Shown: positions 29,857-39,938, counted from the first letter of the stretch. The stretch is 39,984 nt of DNA from Segatella copri (GCF_009495355.1 NZ_VZAD01000003.1:1-39984); one strand, 5' to 3'. The notes: generated by a model from the sequence alone, not told the origin. Translations and numbers: made by a program.

Positions 29857-31948
29857 GTCGTGGATGAATGATTGCCCAGTGCTCCTGCTCGTTCTCATAG
29901 GCGGGATTGATGGCTTTCATACCCATATCGAAACGCAGGATGAAATAGTCGAAGTTAAGACGTATTCCCAAGCCGTAAGCCACAGCTATCTGCTTGTAGA
30001 ACTCATCCAACTTGAACTGTCCGCCTGGCTGCTCTTCGTAGGAACGAAGGGTCCAGATGTTGCCGGCATCTACGAAGAACGCACCCTGGAACTTCCAGAA
30101 CAAAGACGTGCGGTACTCGGCATTCAGGTCGAGCTTCAGATCGCCTGTCTGATTGATGAAGTCGATACGACCGTCGGTACCTCTGAACTTTCCTGGTCCC
30201 AACTCTCTTACACCCCATCCTCGCACGGAGTTGGCTCCACCCGAGAAATATCGTTTTTCGAAAGGCAACACTCGGCTGTTGCCATAAGGATAGGCTATGC
30301 CGAAACCTGCATGCAGCGCCAGGGCGTTGCGCTTGTCAAACTGCATCAGATGGGTGTAGTCGAAATCAAACTTAGCATACTGAGCGTAGGCTATATTAAA
30401 TAAGGTGTACTGACCCTCTCCATTCTTCTTCAGTCCGAACGCCTTGGCTGCTCCGTTGAGCAGATTGCCTGCTGTCTCGATATTTGCCCTCATGGCGTCT
30501 ATACCATTATTATATGTAATACCAAAACCTATCTTCATAATGAAAAGGTCCTCGTAGTTGTAACGCAGGATGGCGTTACGATTGTCTGCATCGTCGAGGT
30601 AGTCATTCTTGAAGGTAGGAGAAATCCACGGCATATACACATAGTTGAGATCGAGCAGGTCGATGCGCCAGTTGAGATGGTGTCTGGGTTCTGCCCAGCG
30701 ATAGCGCCAGGCTGTAGAGAACACCCTGCGATAGAACTCGGGACGGTTCTGCATGTCCCAACTCACAGAGAGCTCAGAACTTGCCGTCTGTCTCCTACGG
30801 AAGCTCTTCGACAGGAATGGTGCTAAGAATCGCGGGAACATCAACTTGGCTTCTGCCGAATACTCGATGTAGTTCTGGTCAGTGTAGCCCTCCAGTCCCT
30901 TGATGGCCTCGTAGGCTCCACGCAGTTCGATGCTGAACTGTTCGCTGCCGTGGAACAGGTTGCGGTTGGTATAGGTAAGCGAGGCTGCTGCTCCCAGGTT
31001 GCCTGCCGTATTGGTACCCTCGGGCTGAAACGACAGGGTGTGGGGCTTATTGGTGCTTATCTGTATGTTGCAGTCCAGCTGATTGGTGTCGGGCACTTCT
31101 ACGAAACGTATGCTCGTATACTTCACAGCCTGCAGACGGGCAAAGTTGTTGTACGTACGCTGCAGGTCGGAAGCGCTGTAGGGCTTCCCTTCCTTCACGG
31201 CTGTGGCGTTGAGCAACACCTGATGGCGCAGATGGATGGGCAGACTGTCATTGCTCAAGAAGTTGACCTGACGAATCCAGTATCGCGGATGGTCGGTGGC
31301 AGGCTGGTTGCTGCTTGCCTTGTACTTCAGGAGATGGAGTTTCAGGTCGATATCCTTCTCGCCGGAGATGGTGTCGGCGTCATACTGAATGAAGTCTTTG
31401 TTGAAACGGAAATATCCACTGTCTGCCAAGAGTCTTGCTATACGCTTGCGCTCGGCATCGAGCGCCTCTACACTGAAACGCATTCCTGGCTTCAGCAAGC
31501 GCTGACTCTCATCGCCCTGACTCAGCACCTTGCGCACCTCGTCGTCGTCGACCACATAGGTCATCTTACCTATCCGGAATGGCTCTCCCGGATGCAACAA
31601 ATACTGGGCATCGAGCTTCTTGCCCTTCGTAGTGGTGAAAAGCGAGACTCCTGCCTGCAGGAATCCCTGGTTCTGCATCGCCACACGGAGGTCCTGACAC
31701 GACAGGCGTGCCTGCAACGTATCGAAGATGACAGGCTTGCGGCTGAAGGGATTTCTGAAAAGCGAGAAGATCTTGGGGGCTTCCTTCTGACGGACATAGG
31801 GTTTGAGCGACGAAGCATCGTAGGATTTATCGTCGCTCTTCACCTCCACCTTGTTAAGGATATATTCGCCTTCGGGAACATGCTTACTCACAGAGCACGC
31901 ACCCAACACGAGGGGGACAAACAATATGGATATTCGATGTAGTTTCAA
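29810..31948 (-). CDS. BamA/TamA family outer-membrane protein (TamL-like lipoprotein)
   Basis: A 712-residue outer-membrane assembly factor. It begins with a lipoprotein signal (ILFVPLVLGACS, Cys18), unusual for BamA/TamA but typical of the Bacteroidota TamL variant. POTRA-like repeats cover about 25-260 (VEVKSDDKSYDAS; PFRIGKMTYVVDD; RYWIRQVNFLSND). The C-terminal barrel carries GGANSVRGWGVRELGPG, the L6-loop VRG(F/Y/W) hallmark, and ends in GFPF with the terminal aromatic residue used for barrel insertion. TamL works with TamB to build the envelope; no tamB is in the window. Confidence 0.9.
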   Translation of the reverse strand: MKLHRISILFVPLVLGACSVSKHVPEGEYILNKVEVKSDDKSYDASSLKPYVRQKEAPKIFSLFRNPFSRKPVIFDTLQARLSCQDLRVAMQNQGFLQAGVSLFTTTKGKKLDAQYLLHPGEPFRIGKMTYVVDDDEVRKVLSQGDESQRLLKPGMRFSVEALDAERKRIARLLADSGYFRFNKDFIQYDADTISGEKDIDLKLHLLKYKASSNQPATDHPRYWIRQVNFLSNDSLPIHLRHQVLLNATAVKEGKPYSASDLQRTYNNFARLQAVKYTSIRFVEVPDTNQLDCNIQISTNKPHTLSFQPEGTNTAGNLGAAASLTYTNRNLFHGSEQFSIELRGAYEAIKGLEGYTDQNYIEYSAEAKLMFPRFLAPFLSKSFRRRQTASSELSVSWDMQNRPEFYRRVFSTAWRYRWAEPRHHLNWRIDLLDLNYVYMPWISPTFKNDYLDDADNRNAILRYNYEDLFIMKIGFGITYNNGIDAMRANIETAGNLLNGAAKAFGLKKNGEGQYTLFNIAYAQYAKFDFDYTHLMQFDKRNALALHAGFGIAYPYGNSRVLPFEKRYFSGGANSVRGWGVRELGPGKFRGTDGRIDFINQTGDLKLDLNAEYRTSLFWKFQGAFFVDAGNIWTLRSYEEQPGGQFKLDEFYKQIAVAYGLGIRLNFDYFILRFDMGMKAINPAYENEQEHWAIIHPRLSRDFAFHFAVGFPF

Positions 31949-31968
31949 CTTTTTTTGCTTTTACGTTA

Positions 31969-33615
31969 TTATTTGGTGATGCGGAACCAGTCTACATCTA
32001 TCCAACCACGGTTGGTCTTGCCTTCGGGCTCCTTGGCGAGGAGTCCTACCTTGGCTCCAATCCACTTGCCTTCGCGCATGGTAAATTCATCGCCCACCTT
32101 CTTGTACGACTTGCCATTCTGGGAGAAATAGAACTGCATCTTACCCTGGCGTACCACCATTCGCATATAAGCCTGCTCGTGAATGGCTGGCTGATAGTCT
32201 ATCTTGTCTACCAAACTTGGCTTCAGCGTATCGAGAACCTTCACAGTCTCGGGCTTGCCCTTGTCGGCACTCTTGCAGGTAATCTGCTGCAACTGGAACT
32301 CAGCGCCCACTCGCTTGACTACCAATGCCGTGTAGTCGAGGCCCATCATGATGATACCGCCCATCTGGTTCTGGTCCTTGGCAGTAAGCTGCAGTTTGGT
32401 GGTGACGGTGAAGTTGTCAGCTGGAGTTTTCTGCAACAACAGGTTTGGTGTGTGCCAGATGGTTCCGTCGTTCTTGTCGGTATAGATGCGCATCACACCC
32501 ATCGAGGTTGGCATTCCATACCACTGCTGGTAGTTGGCGTGCCATTGCCATTGAAGGCCCAACTTAGTTTCATTGAACTCATCGCTCTCCACAGGGTTTA
32601 CGTTCACATGAACGGCAGCCTTAGGCATCTTATAAGTCTCGTAAGGTTCGCCACAATAGCCCTTGGCTGGCACCTTGCCCATCACAGGCCAGTTGTCCTT
32701 CCAGGTGACTGGCTGCAGGTGAACCACACGTCCGTAGGCTTCCTTGTCCTGGAAATGCAAGAACCAGTCTTCGCCGTATTTTGTATGAACCCATCCGCCC
32801 TGATGAGGGCCATTGATTTTGCTCTTGCCCTGGGCAAGCACCTTCTTAGCCTCGTAAGGACCGAAAGGCGACTTGGAACGCATGGCAATCTGATGACCTG
32901 TAGGAACACCTCCGGCAGGGAACATCACCCAGTACCAGCCGTTGCGCTTATAAAACTTAGGACCTTCGCAAGTGCGATTCTCTGTTCCGTTGCCGTCGAA
33001 GACTATGACAGGATCGCTAATGGCCTTGGTTCCTTCGGCATTCAACTCGCGAACAGTGATGACAGATGCGAAGCGATTGCGCGAATTGGCCCAGCCATTC
33101 ACCAAGTACACACGGCCGTCCTCGTCCCACAGAGGAGAGGTGTCGATCATTCCCTTGCCAGGAATCACACACACTGGATCGTCCCATTTGCCGGCTGGAT
33201 TCTTGGTCTTCACCATGAACACACCGTAATCGGGGTCACCCCAATAGATATAGAACTCGCCATTATGATAACTGATGCAGGGAGCCCACACACCATTGCC
33301 ATGCGATGGCTTATCGAACTCGCTCTCAGGCTGGAGCTTGGTGACAGCATGTCCGATGAGTTCCCAGTTGACAAGGTCCTTGCTGTGAAGGATGGGCAGA
33401 CCAGGAATACAGTTGAAACTGCTGGCTGTGAGGTAATAGTCATCACCTACCGCCACCACATCAGGGTCACTATAGTCTGCATTAATTACAGGATTGGTAT
33501 AAGTTCCGTTACCATTGTCCGGATTCCATACCTGCGACACGTAAGGTTTGGCTGTCTGAGCAAAGGCTCCTAAAGATGCCGATGCAAGAAATAATACGAT
33601 TAGTTTTTTCTTCAT
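31969..33615 (-). CDS. secreted glycoside hydrolase family 43
   Basis: A 548-residue GH43 enzyme, of the beta-xylosidase / alpha-L-arabinofuranosidase type, acting on plant hemicellulose. Signal peptide MKKKLIVLFLASASLGAFAQ. Catalytic residues: Asp50 in DYSDPDVV (base), Asp158 in GMIDTSPLW (pKa modulator) and Glu217 in TCEGPKFY (acid); HQGGWV carries the metal-site His. A five-bladed propeller fills residues 40-330, and a beta-sandwich (about 350-545) is the common C-terminal domain. No SusC/SusD genes are nearby, so it lies outside a polysaccharide utilisation locus. Confidence 0.93.
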   Translation of the reverse strand: MKKKLIVLFLASASLGAFAQTAKPYVSQVWNPDNGNGTYTNPVINADYSDPDVVAVGDDYYLTASSFNCIPGLPILHSKDLVNWELIGHAVTKLQPESEFDKPSHGNGVWAPCISYHNGEFYIYWGDPDYGVFMVKTKNPAGKWDDPVCVIPGKGMIDTSPLWDEDGRVYLVNGWANSRNRFASVITVRELNAEGTKAISDPVIVFDGNGTENRTCEGPKFYKRNGWYWVMFPAGGVPTGHQIAMRSKSPFGPYEAKKVLAQGKSKINGPHQGGWVHTKYGEDWFLHFQDKEAYGRVVHLQPVTWKDNWPVMGKVPAKGYCGEPYETYKMPKAAVHVNVNPVESDEFNETKLGLQWQWHANYQQWYGMPTSMGVMRIYTDKNDGTIWHTPNLLLQKTPADNFTVTTKLQLTAKDQNQMGGIIMMGLDYTALVVKRVGAEFQLQQITCKSADKGKPETVKVLDTLKPSLVDKIDYQPAIHEQAYMRMVVRQGKMQFYFSQNGKSYKKVGDEFTMREGKWIGAKVGLLAKEPEGKTNRGWIDVDWFRITK

Positions 33616-33723
33616 TGGTTATGAAAAGATTTAGTTTGTTAAAAAATTGTTTATCTGAATGATATTTTATTTATTTAAAGAAATGACGTATTAAACATAT
33701 TGCTTGGTGAAAGAAGTTACATA

Positions 33724-34800
33724 TTAAACATTTTGTTTAGTATTCTGCTCTATCTTTCTTACAGTCAGATGATAGCGATTACCATCAAAGAGAACCTGCA
33801 TCATGCGTAGAGGATGCTCACCATGACCACTGAGAGCCAAGGCGACATGTCCCATCGTGCGACGGAGATTGAGTTCGATGCAGGGATTGATAAAGACATC
33901 CTTGCTTCCGGGCTCTTTGGCGCACACCATCATATCAACTCCGAACGGACCGCTGTAGACTCCCTTCAGAGCAGGCTGCATCACCTCGCAGACATGCTGG
34001 CTGATAGCTTCCAGCTGCTCATGGCTGACATAAGACTGCAGCATTTCCTCCTTCTCTTCCTCCGATGCAAGCACATTGCCCGTATAGGCATTCTTCGCAA
34101 CCTGGAAAAGAGACAGTCCTCGATAAACAATCTGTCCGTCGATGGCTTCAAACTCCATACCGAAATCTTTCACCTTATTATAATAGGGCTCTACTGTGAC
34201 ACCGCCCTGTTTTTCGATGATACGTTCAGCCCAGCGCGAGAAGCCTGGGTCTTGCAACATCTGAGCTGTGAGATAGCGCACACCCCTGCCGCTGCTGCTC
34301 CAAGGAGCTTTGACTACAGCCCGCTGCATTTGCTGCACCAGAAGGATAAGATCCTGCAGGTTCGACACAAACTTCACGTCGCTCTGCAGATGCGTGGATG
34401 CCCATTGGCGAGAACTCAGCTCTCTTATCTTTTGCATGGTTTCATCGGTAGGAAGCATTATGTCAGGGCAACCTATGCGGCGCAACTCCTCCTTGAGCGA
34501 GAGATTCCAGCCCCAGGGATGAATGCTGTCCACCGACATGGTATCGGCAAATATCTTCTGCAACTGCAACTTGGTGACGAACTCCACCCTGTCCTGGTTC
34601 TCATAACCGCAGAGATGACGCACCTTGTCGCGGGCATTGTCTATGTCGTCGACCAGCACCAAATCTCCATCGTCAGCCCATAAGGCAGGAATGAAAGACA
34701 GGTCGCCCCGAAGGAGACGACCCGCATGGGGTGCGGTGAATATTTTTTGGTTGGCAGCTAACGCCAAATCGTGGTCTGGATTGAAAATATGCAACTTCAT
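33724..34800 (-). CDS. ATP-grasp-like protein of unknown substrate
   Basis: A 358-residue conserved Bacteroidota protein. VVKAPWSSSGRGV (about 161-173) resembles the ATP-grasp lysine/glycine loop, and the C-terminal INPCIELNLRRTMGHVAL resembles the metal-binding Glu/Asn strand, so ATP-dependent ligation of a carboxylate is a fair guess; the substrate is unknown. The N-terminus MKLHIFNPDHDLALAANQ is characteristic. A -7 TAACTTTG lies at 34806-34813, only five bases before the ATG, so the mRNA would start at or next to the start codon. Confidence 0.72.
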   Translation of the reverse strand: MKLHIFNPDHDLALAANQKIFTAPHAGRLLRGDLSFIPALWADDGDLVLVDDIDNARDKVRHLCGYENQDRVEFVTKLQLQKIFADTMSVDSIHPWGWNLSLKEELRRIGCPDIMLPTDETMQKIRELSSRQWASTHLQSDVKFVSNLQDLILLVQQMQRAVVKAPWSSSGRGVRYLTAQMLQDPGFSRWAERIIEKQGGVTVEPYYNKVKDFGMEFEAIDGQIVYRGLSLFQVAKNAYTGNVLASEEEKEEMLQSYVSHEQLEAISQHVCEVMQPALKGVYSGPFGVDMMVCAKEPGSKDVFINPCIELNLRRTMGHVALALSGHGEHPLRMMQVLFDGNRYHLTVRKIEQNTKQNV

Positions 34801-34805
34801 GAGTG

Positions 34806-34813
34806 CAAAGTTA
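34806..34813 (-). promoter_or_regulatory. -7 element abutting the ATP-grasp-like gene
   Basis: TAACTTTG on the minus strand ends five bases before ATG 34800; transcription would give a leaderless or nearly leaderless message. The -33 region lacks a clear TTTG. Confidence 0.5.
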
Positions 34814-34895
34814 CTAAAATCTCGCTATATTTTGCCTCATTTTACTTAGATTAGTGCTAAATAATGAAAAAAAAGTTGTTTTTTGCTATCTTGAG

Positions 34896-34926
34896 TTTGC
34901 AATTTAGAAAATAAATATTACCTTTG
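34896..34926 (+). promoter_or_regulatory. promoter of the AAA/DUF4143 gene
   Basis: TTTG (34896-34899), 19 nt, TACCTTTG (34919-34926), with the ATG at 34961. Confidence 0.75.
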
Positions 34927-34960
34927 CACTATTAAAAACAATACGAAAGAACATAAACTC

Positions 34961-36151
34961 ATGGAAGAGGCTTTCTTCAGAACACATCGATATCTGGTCG
35001 AGCACATCAACGCTCCGGTTCGTCGCACCCTGATGGATGAGATTGACTGGAACGACCGCATGATTGGTATCAAGGGTACACGAGGAGTCGGAAAGACTAC
35101 TTTCCTACTGCAATATGCCAAGGAAAAGTTTGGTGCTGATGACCACAAATGTCTCTTTGTGAACATGAACAACTTCTACTTCCAAGGACGTGGAATTGCC
35201 GACTTTGCCGGCGACTTTGTCAGACAGGGCGGACGCACATTGCTTATCGACCAGGTTTTCAAACAGCCAGACTGGAGCAAGGAACTTCGTCGTTGCTACG
35301 ACCTCTATCCCGAACTGAAGATCGTCTTTACTGGTTCGAGCGTGATGCGACTGAAAGAGGAGAATCCTGAGCTCAACGGCATCGTGAAGAGTTACAACCT
35401 GCGTGGTTTCTCCTTCCGCGAATTCATCAACCTGCAGACAGGCAACAACTTCCAGCCATACGAGTTGGAGGACATCCTGCAGAACCACGAGCACATCATC
35501 AAGCAGATCCTGCCCAAGGTGAGTCCGATGAAATACTTCAAGGACTATCTGCACCATGGTTTCTATCCCTTCTTCCTGGAGCAGCGCAACTTTACCGAGA
35601 ACCTGCTCAAAACCATGAATATGATGACCGAGGTGGACATTCTGCTCATCAAACAGATAGAACTGAAGTACCTCACTAAGATAAAGCGACTCTTCTACCA
35701 GTTGGCTGTAGGGGGAGCCAAGGCGCCCAACATCAGTCAGTTGGCTGAAGGCATAGAGACCAGCCGTGCCACGGTGATGAACTACATCAAGTATCTCGCA
35801 GACGCACGACTCATCAACATGATTTATCCAGACAATCAAGAGTTCCCCAAAAAGCCATCCAAGGTGATGTTGCACAATCCTAATCTGATGTACGCCATCT
35901 TCCCCCTGCAGATAGACGAACAGGAAGTGATGGAAACATTCTTTGTCAACTCCATGTGGAAAGACCATAAGGTGCATCAGGGTGGACACGACCATTTCTA
36001 TATGGTGGACGGTAACAGGAAGTTCCGCATATGCGACGCCCAGGCTACTAATAAATTAAGGTATAACCCCGACACCATCTACGCCCGTTACAACACCGAG
36101 GTGGGAAAGGACAACAGAATACCGCTCTGGCTCTTGGGATTCCTTTACTAA
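34961..36151 (+). CDS. AAA_14 / DUF4143 ATPase
   Basis: A 396-residue STAND-like ATPase of the AAA_14-DUF4143 family, widespread and of unclear role in Bacteroidota. P-loop GTRGVGKT (39-46). The Walker B strand reads LLIDQVFKQPDW, so the usual DE is Asp97-Gln98: the catalytic Glu is replaced by Gln. KIVFTGSSV is the sensor strand. The C-terminal DUF4143 part holds a winged-helix-like ISQLAEGIETSRATVMNYIKYL. It stands alone between the ATP-grasp gene and the oxidoreductase gene. Confidence 0.88.
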   Translation: MEEAFFRTHRYLVEHINAPVRRTLMDEIDWNDRMIGIKGTRGVGKTTFLLQYAKEKFGADDHKCLFVNMNNFYFQGRGIADFAGDFVRQGGRTLLIDQVFKQPDWSKELRRCYDLYPELKIVFTGSSVMRLKEENPELNGIVKSYNLRGFSFREFINLQTGNNFQPYELEDILQNHEHIIKQILPKVSPMKYFKDYLHHGFYPFFLEQRNFTENLLKTMNMMTEVDILLIKQIELKYLTKIKRLFYQLAVGGAKAPNISQLAEGIETSRATVMNYIKYLADARLINMIYPDNQEFPKKPSKVMLHNPNLMYAIFPLQIDEQEVMETFFVNSMWKDHKVHQGGHDHFYMVDGNRKFRICDAQATNKLRYNPDTIYARYNTEVGKDNRIPLWLLGFLY

Positions 36152-36291
36152 AAGGAAAGCGCAACAAGAAAGGTCTCGAAGAAAAGTCTCAGAGTTTACA
36201 CCTCGAAGGAAAAATAAAAGCAAAGCAAGACTATTAAGACAAAAATAAAATAAGTATACAAAACATTTTTAATATTTTATCTAAAAGTAAA

Positions 36292-39200
36292 ATGGCTAAA
36301 GAAAAAAAATTTATCACTTGTGATGGTAACACAGCTGCCGCTCATGTAAGCTACATGTTTACTGAGGTTGCTGCCATCTACCCTATCACTCCATCATCAC
36401 CAATGGCGGAGCATGTAGATGAATGGGCTGCCAAAGGTCGTAAGAACCTCTTCGGTCAGCGAGTTTCTATCCAGGAAATGGAATCTGAGGCTGGTGCTGC
36501 TGGTGCTGTTCACGGTTCTCTTCAGGCTGGTGCCTTGACTTCAACTTACACTGCTTCTCAGGGCTTGTTGTTGATGATTCCTAACATGTACAAGATCGCT
36601 GGTGAGTTGCTCCCTTGCGTGTTCAACGTATCAGCTCGTACATTGGCTTCTCACTCTCTTTGTATCTTCGGTGACCACCAGGACGTTATGGCTTGTCGTC
36701 AGACTGGCTTCGCTATGTTCTGCTCTGGTTCTGTTCAGGAGGTAATGGACCTTTCTGCAGTTCCTCACTTGGCTACATTGGAGACAAAGGTTCCTTTCAT
36801 TAACTTCTTCGATGGTTTCCGTACTTCTCACGAGTACCACAAGATCGAGGAGATGGATATGGAAGACATCCGTCCATTGGTTAAGGAAGAGTACATCGAG
36901 GACTTCCGTAACCGTGCATTGTCTCCTGAGCGTCCTGTTACTCGCGGTACCGCTGAAAACCCAGAGACATTCTTCACTCACCGTGAGGCTTGCAACTCTT
37001 ACTACGATGCAATTCCTGAGGTAGTAGAGAAGTACTGCCAGGAGATGACTAAGATCACTGGCCGTGAGTATCACCTCTTCAACTACTATGGTGCTGAGGA
37101 TGCTGAGAATATCATCATCCTGATGGGTTCTGCTACTGAGCCAGCTCGCGAGGCTATCGACTACTTGAACAAGCAGGGCAAGAAGGTTGGTATGGTTGCA
37201 GTTCACCTCTTCCGTCCATTCTCTGTTGACTTCTTGAAGAAGGCTATCCCAGCAACAGTTAAGCGTATCGCTGTTCTCGACCGTACTAAGGAGCCAGGTG
37301 CTGAGGGTGAGCCATTGTACCTCGACGTTAAGTCAGCTCTCTACGATGACGAGCGCAAGCCATTGATCGTTGGCGGTCGCTACGGTCTCGGTTCTTCTGA
37401 TACAACTCCAGCTAAGATCGTTGCTGTATTCAAGAACCTCGAGTTGCCACAGCCAAAGAACCACTTCACTGTAGGTATCGTTGATGACGTTACATTCACT
37501 TCTCTCCCAGAAGAGGAGGAGATCCCAATGGGTGGCGACGACTTGTTCGAGGCTAAGTTCTACGGTTTGGGTGCTGACGGTACTGTTGGTGCTAACAAGA
37601 ACTCAGTTCAGATCATCGGTAACAATACCAACAAGTATTGCCAGGCATACTTCTCTTACGACTCTAAGAAGTCTGGTGGTTTCACCTGCTCTCACTTGCG
37701 TTTCGGCGACAGCCCTATTCACAGCGCATATCAGGTAAATACTCCTAACTTCGTAGCTTGTCACGTACAGGCTTACCTCCACATGTACGATGTAACACGT
37801 GGTTTGCGTAAGAACGGTTTCTTCCTGTTGAACACTATCTTCGACGGCGAGGAGTTGGTTAACTTCATCCCTAACAAGGTAAAGCGTTACTTCGCTAAGA
37901 ACAACATCACAGTTTACTATATCAACGCAACTAAGATTGCTCAGGAGATTGGTCTCGGCAACCGTACCAACACCATCCTCCAGTCTGCATTCTTCCGTAT
38001 CACAGAGGTTATTCCTTTGGATCTCGCTGTAGAGCAGATGAAGGCATTCATCGTTAAGTCTTACTCTAAGAAGGGTCAGGACGTTGTTGACAAGAACTTC
38101 GGCGCTGTTGACCGTGGTGGTGAGTACAAGCAGTTGACAGTAGATCCAGCTTGGGCTAACCTCGCTGACGATGAGGCTAAGGAGGATAACGCTCCAGCAT
38201 TCGTTAAGGAGCTCGTTCGTCCTATCAACGGCCAGGCAGGTGACCTCTTGAAGGTTTCTGACTTCGTTAAGCACGACACAGTTGACGGTACATGGCAGAA
38301 TGGTACTGCAGCATTCGAGAAGCGTGGTGTTGAGGCATTCGTACCTGTATGGAACGTTGAGAACTGTATCCAGTGTAACAAGTGTTCATTCGTTTGTCCT
38401 CACGCAGCTATCCGTCCATTCGTATTGACAGATGAGGAGCTCGCAGGCATCAAGGGTCTCGAGACTCAGGATGTTAAGGCACCTAAGGCTTTGGCTGGCA
38501 TGCACTTCCGCATCGAGACTTCAGTACTCGACTGTCTGGGTTGTGGTAACTGTGCTGACGTCTGCCCAGGTAAGAAGGGTGAGAAGGCGTTGACAATGGT
38601 TCCATTCAACGTTGACGCAGAGGATATGGTCAAGGAAGCAGCTAACTGGGAGTACCTCGTACACAACGTTGCTTCTAAGCAGGATCTCGTTGACATCAAG
38701 CAGAGTCCTAAGAACTCTCAGTTCGCTCAGCCATTGTTCGAGTTCTCTGGTGCTTGCTCTGGTTGTGGTGAGACTCCATACGTTAAGTTGATTTCTCAGC
38801 TCTTCGGTGATCGTCAGATGATCGCTAACGCTACTGGTTGTTCTTCTATCTACTCAGCTTCTATCCCATCTACTCCATATACAAAGAACGCTAAGGGTCA
38901 GGGTCCTGCATTCGACAACTCATTGTTCGAGGACTTCTGCGAGTTCGGTCTCGGTATGGTAATGGGTAACAAGAAAATGAAGGAGCGCATCGCTCACTTG
39001 CTCGAGGAGGCTAAGGCTAGCGAGAAGGTTTCTGCTGAGTTCGTAGCAGCTGCTGACAAGTGGATTGCTAACATGAACGATTCTGAGGGTTCTAAGGAGG
39101 CTGCTGCAGAGTTGAAGCCTCTCATCGCTGCTTGCGCTGAGAAGGGTTGCCCAATCTGCAAGGAGCTCAAGACTTTGGATCACTACCTCGTTAAGCGTTC

Positions 39201-39870
39201 ACAGTGGATCATCGGTGGTGACGGTGCTTCTTATGATATCGGTTACGGTGGTCTCGACCACGTATTGGCTTCTGGTGAGGATGTTAACATCCTGGTACTC
39301 GATACTGAGGTTTACTCTAACACTGGTGGTCAGTCTTCTAAGTCTACTCCACTCGGTGCCATCGCACAGTTCGCTGCTCAGGGTAAGCGTATCCGTAAGA
39401 AGGATCTCGGTTTGATGCAGACTACATACGGTTACATCTACGTAGCTCAGGTAGCTATGGGTGCTGACAATGCTCAGACATTGAAGGCTATCCGTGAGGC
39501 TGAGGCTTATCCAGGTCCATCACTCATCATCGCTTACGCACCATGTATCAACCACGGTTTGAAGCGTAAGGGCGGTATGGGTCGTTCACAGCACGAGGAA
39601 GAGTTGGCTGTTGAGTGCGGTTACTGGCACTTGTGGCGTTACAACCCACTGTTGGCTGATGAGGGTAAGAACCCATTCACACTCGACTCAAAGGCTCCAA
39701 ACTGGGAGAACTTCCGCGACTTCCTGCTCGGTGAGGTTCGTTACCTCTCTGTACAGAAGGCATTCCCTAAGGAGGCTGATGAGCTCTTCTCTCAGGCAGA
39801 GAAGATGGCTAAGCTCCGCTACCAGACTTACGTTCGCAAGAGCCAGGAGGACTGGAGCGAGGAAATCTAA
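36292..39870 (+). CDS. nifJ: pyruvate:ferredoxin (flavodoxin) oxidoreductase
   Basis: A 1192-residue single-chain enzyme that splits pyruvate with CoA into acetyl-CoA, CO2 and reduced ferredoxin, the central step of anaerobic fermentation. N-terminal EVAAIYPITPSSPMAEHVDE contacts pyruvate. Two 4Fe-4S ferredoxin motifs start at Cys692 (CIQCNKCSFVCPH) and Cys748 (CLGCGNCADVCPG); a third cluster uses Cys822 and Cys825 (CSGCGE). The TPP site is GGDGASYDIGYGGLDHVL (about 975-992) with SNTGGQ. Length is normal. Codon choice is strongly biased (GGT, GCT, AAG, CTC/TTG), as expected of a very highly expressed gene. Confidence 0.97.
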   Translation: MAKEKKFITCDGNTAAAHVSYMFTEVAAIYPITPSSPMAEHVDEWAAKGRKNLFGQRVSIQEMESEAGAAGAVHGSLQAGALTSTYTASQGLLLMIPNMYKIAGELLPCVFNVSARTLASHSLCIFGDHQDVMACRQTGFAMFCSGSVQEVMDLSAVPHLATLETKVPFINFFDGFRTSHEYHKIEEMDMEDIRPLVKEEYIEDFRNRALSPERPVTRGTAENPETFFTHREACNSYYDAIPEVVEKYCQEMTKITGREYHLFNYYGAEDAENIIILMGSATEPAREAIDYLNKQGKKVGMVAVHLFRPFSVDFLKKAIPATVKRIAVLDRTKEPGAEGEPLYLDVKSALYDDERKPLIVGGRYGLGSSDTTPAKIVAVFKNLELPQPKNHFTVGIVDDVTFTSLPEEEEIPMGGDDLFEAKFYGLGADGTVGANKNSVQIIGNNTNKYCQAYFSYDSKKSGGFTCSHLRFGDSPIHSAYQVNTPNFVACHVQAYLHMYDVTRGLRKNGFFLLNTIFDGEELVNFIPNKVKRYFAKNNITVYYINATKIAQEIGLGNRTNTILQSAFFRITEVIPLDLAVEQMKAFIVKSYSKKGQDVVDKNFGAVDRGGEYKQLTVDPAWANLADDEAKEDNAPAFVKELVRPINGQAGDLLKVSDFVKHDTVDGTWQNGTAAFEKRGVEAFVPVWNVENCIQCNKCSFVCPHAAIRPFVLTDEELAGIKGLETQDVKAPKALAGMHFRIETSVLDCLGCGNCADVCPGKKGEKALTMVPFNVDAEDMVKEAANWEYLVHNVASKQDLVDIKQSPKNSQFAQPLFEFSGACSGCGETPYVKLISQLFGDRQMIANATGCSSIYSASIPSTPYTKNAKGQGPAFDNSLFEDFCEFGLGMVMGNKKMKERIAHLLEEAKASEKVSAEFVAAADKWIANMNDSEGSKEAAAELKPLIAACAEKGCPICKELKTLDHYLVKRSQWIIGGDGASYDIGYGGLDHVLASGEDVNILVLDTEVYSNTGGQSSKSTPLGAIAQFAAQGKRIRKKDLGLMQTTYGYIYVAQVAMGADNAQTLKAIREAEAYPGPSLIIAYAPCINHGLKRKGGMGRSQHEEELAVECGYWHLWRYNPLLADEGKNPFTLDSKAPNWENFRDFLLGEVRYLSVQKAFPKEADELFSQAEKMAKLRYQTYVRKSQEDWSEEI

Positions 39871-39900
39871 TCTGATTCTTCTATATCAGTAATATAATGC

Positions 39901-39938
39901 AAGCCGAGAGGATTTTTTAGTCCTCTCGGCTTTTTTGT
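39901..39938 (+). terminator. terminator of the oxidoreductase gene
   Basis: A perfect 12-bp stem, AAGCCGAGAGGA (39901-39912) and TCCTCTCGGCTT (39921-39932), with an 8-base loop and a following T-run, 30 nt after the stop. Confidence 0.92.

Noticed and set aside
30950..31942. 330-residue frame opposite the TamL-like gene, and 32179-33573 opposite the GH43 gene
   Set aside because: Both are antisense shadows of well-supported genes.
37603..38274. 223-residue frame opposite the oxidoreductase gene
   Set aside because: Shadow produced by the strong codon bias of the sense gene.
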